Origin: JAHRAH01 sp051009015
GTDB lineage: Bacteria; Pseudomonadota; Gammaproteobacteria; Tethybacterales; Persebacteraceae
Reading direction: 5' to 3'
Assembly (NCBI GenBank): GCA_051009015.1
Contig: JBPCWZ010000165.1
Span: 1 to 6,967, forward strand
DNA length: 6,967 nt
In this document: positions 4,815-6,967 of the stretch, piece after piece
How the letters are laid out: every line of letters starts with the position of its first letter
Position numbering within the stretch: position 1 is the stretch's first letter
Program-made: the position numbers and the translations under genes
Notes under the pieces: generated by a model
What the model saw: the letters and a program-made list of their open reading frames with translations, nothing else
What the model was told of the DNA's origin: nothing
Database searches by the model: none

Positions 4815-5225
4815 TCAGTCCTTCGGCGGGGCTTTTTTGGCGATTTCTATCCAGCCCCGGTGCCATTTGACATCATAGCGCCCGCCGTCCAACTCCGCCG
4901 CGAATTGGCGGTAGAGCTCGCGTTGCCACAACTCAGACGAGTACATCTTGCACAGCGAAAACCCTTTCCTTTCGTGGGTGATTTCCAGCGCGGATTTGAA
5001 CACAAAGCGGCATATCTGCAACAGCAGCCCGATATTACCTTCTTGTATTATCTCGGTGGCAATGTTCGGAAGAATGTGGAGTTGCAGTTGCCGCCCTTGC
5101 GGTTTCGGCGCGTACGGGTTCGCTATCAAAGTGAACTGCGCATATTCGCGCCTGTCGTCCTTGTCGTCATGGACGACATACCATTTATCGTCCAATTGAC
5201 GATGCTGAAAAGCCGATTTTGCCAT
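4815..5225 (-). CDS. hypothetical protein, 136 aa
   Basis: I do not recognise this protein. It begins MAKSAFQHRQLDDKWYVVHDDKDDRREY and is rich in charged and aromatic residues (WYVVHDDKDDRR; LWQRELYRQFAAEL; YDVKWHRGWIEIAKK). There is no signal peptide; one mildly hydrophobic stretch (about 54-76, ATEIIQEGNIGLLLQICRFVF within it) is too polar for a confident membrane helix. Two cysteines are scattered. The start is strongly supported by AAGGAGA 5 nt before the ATG, the best ribosome binding site in the window. A perfect TATAAT at 5286-5281 is suitably placed for its promoter. The gene lies divergent from the Ppx/GppA gene and upstream of the 73-aa gene, with which it may be co-transcribed. A nucleic-acid or metabolite role cannot be inferred. 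Confidence 0.78.
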   Translation of the reverse strand: MAKSAFQHRQLDDKWYVVHDDKDDRREYAQFTLIANPYAPKPQGRQLQLHILPNIATEIIQEGNIGLLLQICRFVFKSALEITHERKGFSLCKMYSSELWQRELYRQFAAELDGGRYDVKWHRGWIEIAKKAPPKD

Positions 5226-5259
5226 CTGTTTCTCCTTGTGTTGTTGTACTTGCGCCCGC

Positions 5260-5288
5260 CAGACAACGGGCGGAGATGGAATTATAAC
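5260..5288 (+). promoter_or_regulatory. possible promoter of the Ppx/GppA gene
   Basis: TATAAC at 5283-5288 is a good -10. CAGACA at 5260-5265, 17 bp upstream, matches the -35 consensus at four of six positions. Transcription would start near 5295, giving a leader of about 22 nt before the ATG at 5317. The -10 shares bases with a minus-strand -10 box. Confidence 0.4.
5281..5286 (-). promoter_or_regulatory. possible -10 box for the 136-aa gene, overlapping the plus-strand -10
   Basis: The minus strand reads TATAAT at 5286-5281. The predicted start near 5274 leaves a leader of about 49 nt with a strong ribosome binding site at its end. No good -35 is seen. Because ATTATAAC (5281-5288) serves both strands, the two divergent genes could compete for polymerase. 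Confidence 0.35.
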
Positions 5289-5316
5289 AGCATTATCGCG
5301 TTAGAATTTCGGGGTT

Positions 5317-6165
5317 ATGAAACAAGCAAGGCGGCGGGTTCGGGTTGCGGCGGTTGATGCCGGGTCCAATGCTACGCGCTTGTTGCTGGGCGAGTGGCAA
5401 GGCGGGGGGGTGTTTGTTGAGGAGATGTTTTTGCGCGTGCCTTTGCGTTTGGGCGGCGATGGCGGCGGCGTTTGGAGCGCGCAAAAGATACGCAAACTTG
5501 CGATGATATTGCGCGCCTACGGCATCATCCTAAAAGCCGCCGCCCCCGATGATTGGCAGGCGGTAGCGACAGCCGCCCTGCGCGAATGCGACAACCGCCG
5601 CGAAGTATTGGCATCCGTCAAACGCATCAGCGGCATCCGCTTGCGCGTGCTGAGCGGGCGCGAAGAGGCGGAGTTGGCGGGGCGTTTTGTGGCATCTTCC
5701 TTTGCCGGGCGATTGGTGTTGAATATGGACACCGGCGGCGGCAGCACAGATTGCGCGGTGGTCAAAAAAGGCAAAGTGCTGGCGGCGGAATCGTTTGACA
5801 TTGGCACGGCGCGGCGAACGGGCGCGCGGGCAAAAGCGCAAATGCAGTTGTGGCTGCGACAACAAGCGGCGATGCATAAAAACATTGTTTTGACCGGCAG
5901 CGGCGGCAGCGTGCGCGCTTTGGAAAAAATGTGCGGCGGCACAATTGACAAAAAAGCATTGACGAAGTTATTGCCGGTTGTGGCGAAGATGACGCCGTCT
6001 TTGCGCGCGCGGCGTTTTGGTTTGGCGGCGGACAGGGCGGCGAGTGTTGTGCCGGCGATGCGGATATATCTTTGCGCTTTGGAATCAACAAACGCCCCGC
6101 GCCTGCATGCCATCGCCGGAGGGTTATGTCAGGCGGTCATAACCGACATCGCCGCCCGCTTTTGA
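5317..6165 (+). CDS. Ppx/GppA-family phosphatase (exopolyphosphatase / pppGpp hydrolase type)
   Basis: 282 residues, matching the short single-module Ppx/GppA proteins of about 300 residues rather than the 500-residue E. coli Ppx with its C-terminal extension. These enzymes have the ASKHA actin-like ATPase fold and cleave terminal phosphate from polyphosphate or pppGpp. Motifs in order: phosphate-1 loop VDAGSNATRLL (13-23), VATAALRE (83-90), VLSGREEAEL (111-120), phosphate-2 loop DTGGGSTD (138-145), FDIGTARR (160-167), a GSGGS adenosine-type loop (194-198), and FGLAADRAASVVPA (234-247). The start at 5317 has only a weak GGGG nearby; the upstream -10 supports it. It lies three genes from pstB-phoU, consistent with phosphate metabolism. 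Polyphosphate versus pppGpp preference cannot be judged from motifs. It ends 5 nt from the stop of a convergent gene. Confidence 0.9.
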   Translation: MKQARRRVRVAAVDAGSNATRLLLGEWQGGGVFVEEMFLRVPLRLGGDGGGVWSAQKIRKLAMILRAYGIILKAAAPDDWQAVATAALRECDNRREVLASVKRISGIRLRVLSGREEAELAGRFVASSFAGRLVLNMDTGGGSTDCAVVKKGKVLAAESFDIGTARRTGARAKAQMQLWLRQQAAMHKNIVLTGSGGSVRALEKMCGGTIDKKALTKLLPVVAKMTPSLRARRFGLAADRAASVVPAMRIYLCALESTNAPRLHAIAGGLCQAVITDIAARF

Positions 6166-6170
6166 TGGTG

Positions 6171-6967
6171 CTAACCGGTTGGGGAAAAGGTGCGGGGGGA
6201 ATGTGTCAAGGCAAGAATATCCGCCCGCTTTTGCGGGAAGTTTGGCGGGGTATTCTTTTCGTTATTGCCGCCCATTGCCGAGTTTGCCGTCAATGTTATA
6301 AATGTTGTGGCAAATGTCGTAATGCGGGTTGTTGTGCTAACCGCCGCCGCCGTCATTCTTGTGGTTGTACTAACTGCCGCTACCGTCATCGTGGTAGTGC
6401 CGGTTGTTACTGTTGCAGTTATCGGCTGTCCTATAAACTCCTCGCTGCCTTGCACAAGAGTTAGAAAGGCACGGGTAAAGAAATTTGGAAAATTCATATC
6501 CTCTCCCGTTGCTATTATTCGCCAATCCGCTCCGCCGCTCGGATGATGAAAATTTGTCGCCCGGGAAAAAGAATAAGGACCAGAGATAGTAGCAGGCAAA
6601 GTTATCAAAAACCTGTTATATGTGCTTCCCACAATTGACTGAATTCTCATAGTTGCTTGCACATTTGCAACCCTCGTGACCGTGTGCATTGTCATCGTCA
6701 TTCTTGTCGTCATCGCCGCCATTATTTCTGTTGTCGTCGTTGTCGTCACTGCCGCCATTGCAACTATCACATTTGTCACCGTCATCTGTGGCATTATCCG
6801 CAAACTAACGGAGAAGGGTGGAACCGTTGCAACCGTCGCGATTCTTTGGGAATATTCCCGCGATACCGCCGCAAACATATCGGGCGAAAATGCCGCATTA
6901 GATTCCCGCTTTTGCCTTTCGCCGATGGTATGGGAATATCCAATATTGCCGCCAAACTTTTCATTGC
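6171..6967 (-). CDS. Thr-rich low-complexity protein, partial: 5' end beyond window (possible surface protein or decaying gene)
   Basis: The frame is open from the right edge to TAG at 6171-6173, about 265 codons; the nearest in-window ATG (6878) is probably internal. I do not recognise a family. From the right the product has an ordinary-looking segment (NEKFGGNIGYSHTIGERQK onward), a Thr/Met/Ala-rich stretch (about 6650-6790), an ordinary globular-looking segment (SGPYSFSRATNFHHPSGG and following, about 6440-6640), a second Thr-rich stretch with a near-repeat AAVSTTTRMT / AAVSTTTRIT (about 6290-6425), and a basic tail partly encoded by a dRS3-like repeat. The Met/Thr linker of the lipoprotein at 1780 has a similar flavour. 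The other two minus-strand frames hit stops. It is AT-rich (22/60 G+C at 6601-6660). It could be a surface or secreted protein, or a fragment with frame damage. Confidence 0.5.
   Translation of the reverse strand, partial: NEKFGGNIGYSHTIGERQKRESNAAFSPDMFAAVSREYSQRIATVATVPPFSVSLRIMPQMTVTNVIVAMAAVTTTTTTEIMAAMTTRMTMTMHTVTRVANVQATMRIQSIVGSTYNRFLITLPATISGPYSFSRATNFHHPSGGADWRIIATGEDMNFPNFFTRAFLTLVQGSEEFIGQPITATVTTGTTTMTVAAVSTTTRMTAAAVSTTTRITTFATTFITLTANSAMGGNNEKNTPPNFPQKRADILALTHSPRTFSPTG
6224..6239. repeat. partial dRS3-like repeat inside the 3' end of the last gene
   Basis: CCCGCTTTTGCGGGAA matches the core of the repeat at 1567-1582 at 15 of 16 positions (T for C in the loop). The GC arms CCCGC and GCGGG remain paired around a TTTT loop. 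The leading ATT and trailing T of the full form are lost. It is read in frame as part of the C-terminal tail of the minus-strand protein and lies about 60 nt downstream of the Ppx/GppA stop. Confidence 0.55.

Noticed and set aside
6166..6240. Terminator between the Ppx/GppA gene and the convergent gene
   Set aside because: Only 5 nt separate the stops, and the hairpin at 6224-6237 has no T tract on either side.
6190..6546. 118-aa plus-strand frame with a long Val/Ala-rich, membrane-like stretch
   Set aside because: It is the complement of the Thr-rich repeats, would start at a weak GTG, and the minus-strand frame has more natural composition in the non-repeat segment.

Overview
The window reads as chromosome of a Gram-negative, proteobacterium-like bacterium. 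It has a nucleotide-sugar pathway of the LPS/O-antigen type, a lipoprotein with a clear lipobox, a PstB-PhoU pair, and interspersed palindromes of the ATTCCC-N8-GGGAAT type (dRS3-like, best known from Neisseria but similar repeats occur in other Proteobacteria). Housekeeping genes are GC-rich (36/60 G+C counted at 3301-3360). The two surface-type genes contain much AT-richer stretches (28/60 at 2161-2220; 22/60 at 6601-6660). I cannot place the organism more precisely.

Layout. (1) 1-1258, minus strand: an RmlC/RfbC-family sugar epimerase followed directly, stop codon against start codon, by an extended-SDR sugar epimerase/reductase that runs off the left edge. No ATG-to-stop open frame represents this second gene because its 3' end is missing. 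(2) 1259-1779: a gene-free, repeat-dense stretch. It holds a good plus-strand promoter, five tandem 7-mers, a 22-bp perfect palindrome, an inverted pair of dRS3-like repeats plus decayed copies, and a 61-nt element that folds on paper into a perfect three-way junction. (3) 1780-2718, plus: a lipoprotein of unknown function with a rho-independent terminator. (4) 2782-3023: a composite inverted repeat made of two kinds of palindrome, resembling a REP/REPIN or MITE-like element. (5) 3079-4532, plus: pstB-phoU, start and stop overlapping, without pstS/pstC/pstA upstream. (6) 4558-5225, minus: two small unrecognised genes with good ribosome binding sites. (7) 5317-6165, plus: a short Ppx/GppA-family phosphatase, divergent from the small genes with overlapping -10 boxes. 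(8) 6171-6967, minus: the 3' part of a Thr-rich, AT-rich open frame that leaves the window on the right.

Function. pstB, phoU and the Ppx/GppA gene form a phosphate-linked neighbourhood: phosphate import ATPase, its regulator, and polyphosphate/ppGpp hydrolysis. The left operon supplies a modified deoxysugar for the cell envelope. The lipoprotein and the Thr-rich partial gene are probably surface products and may be of foreign or mosaic origin. I see no defence system, CRISPR array, rRNA or tRNA. The least ordinary material is the non-coding structure at 1400-1703 and 2782-3023, and the low-complexity architecture of the last gene.
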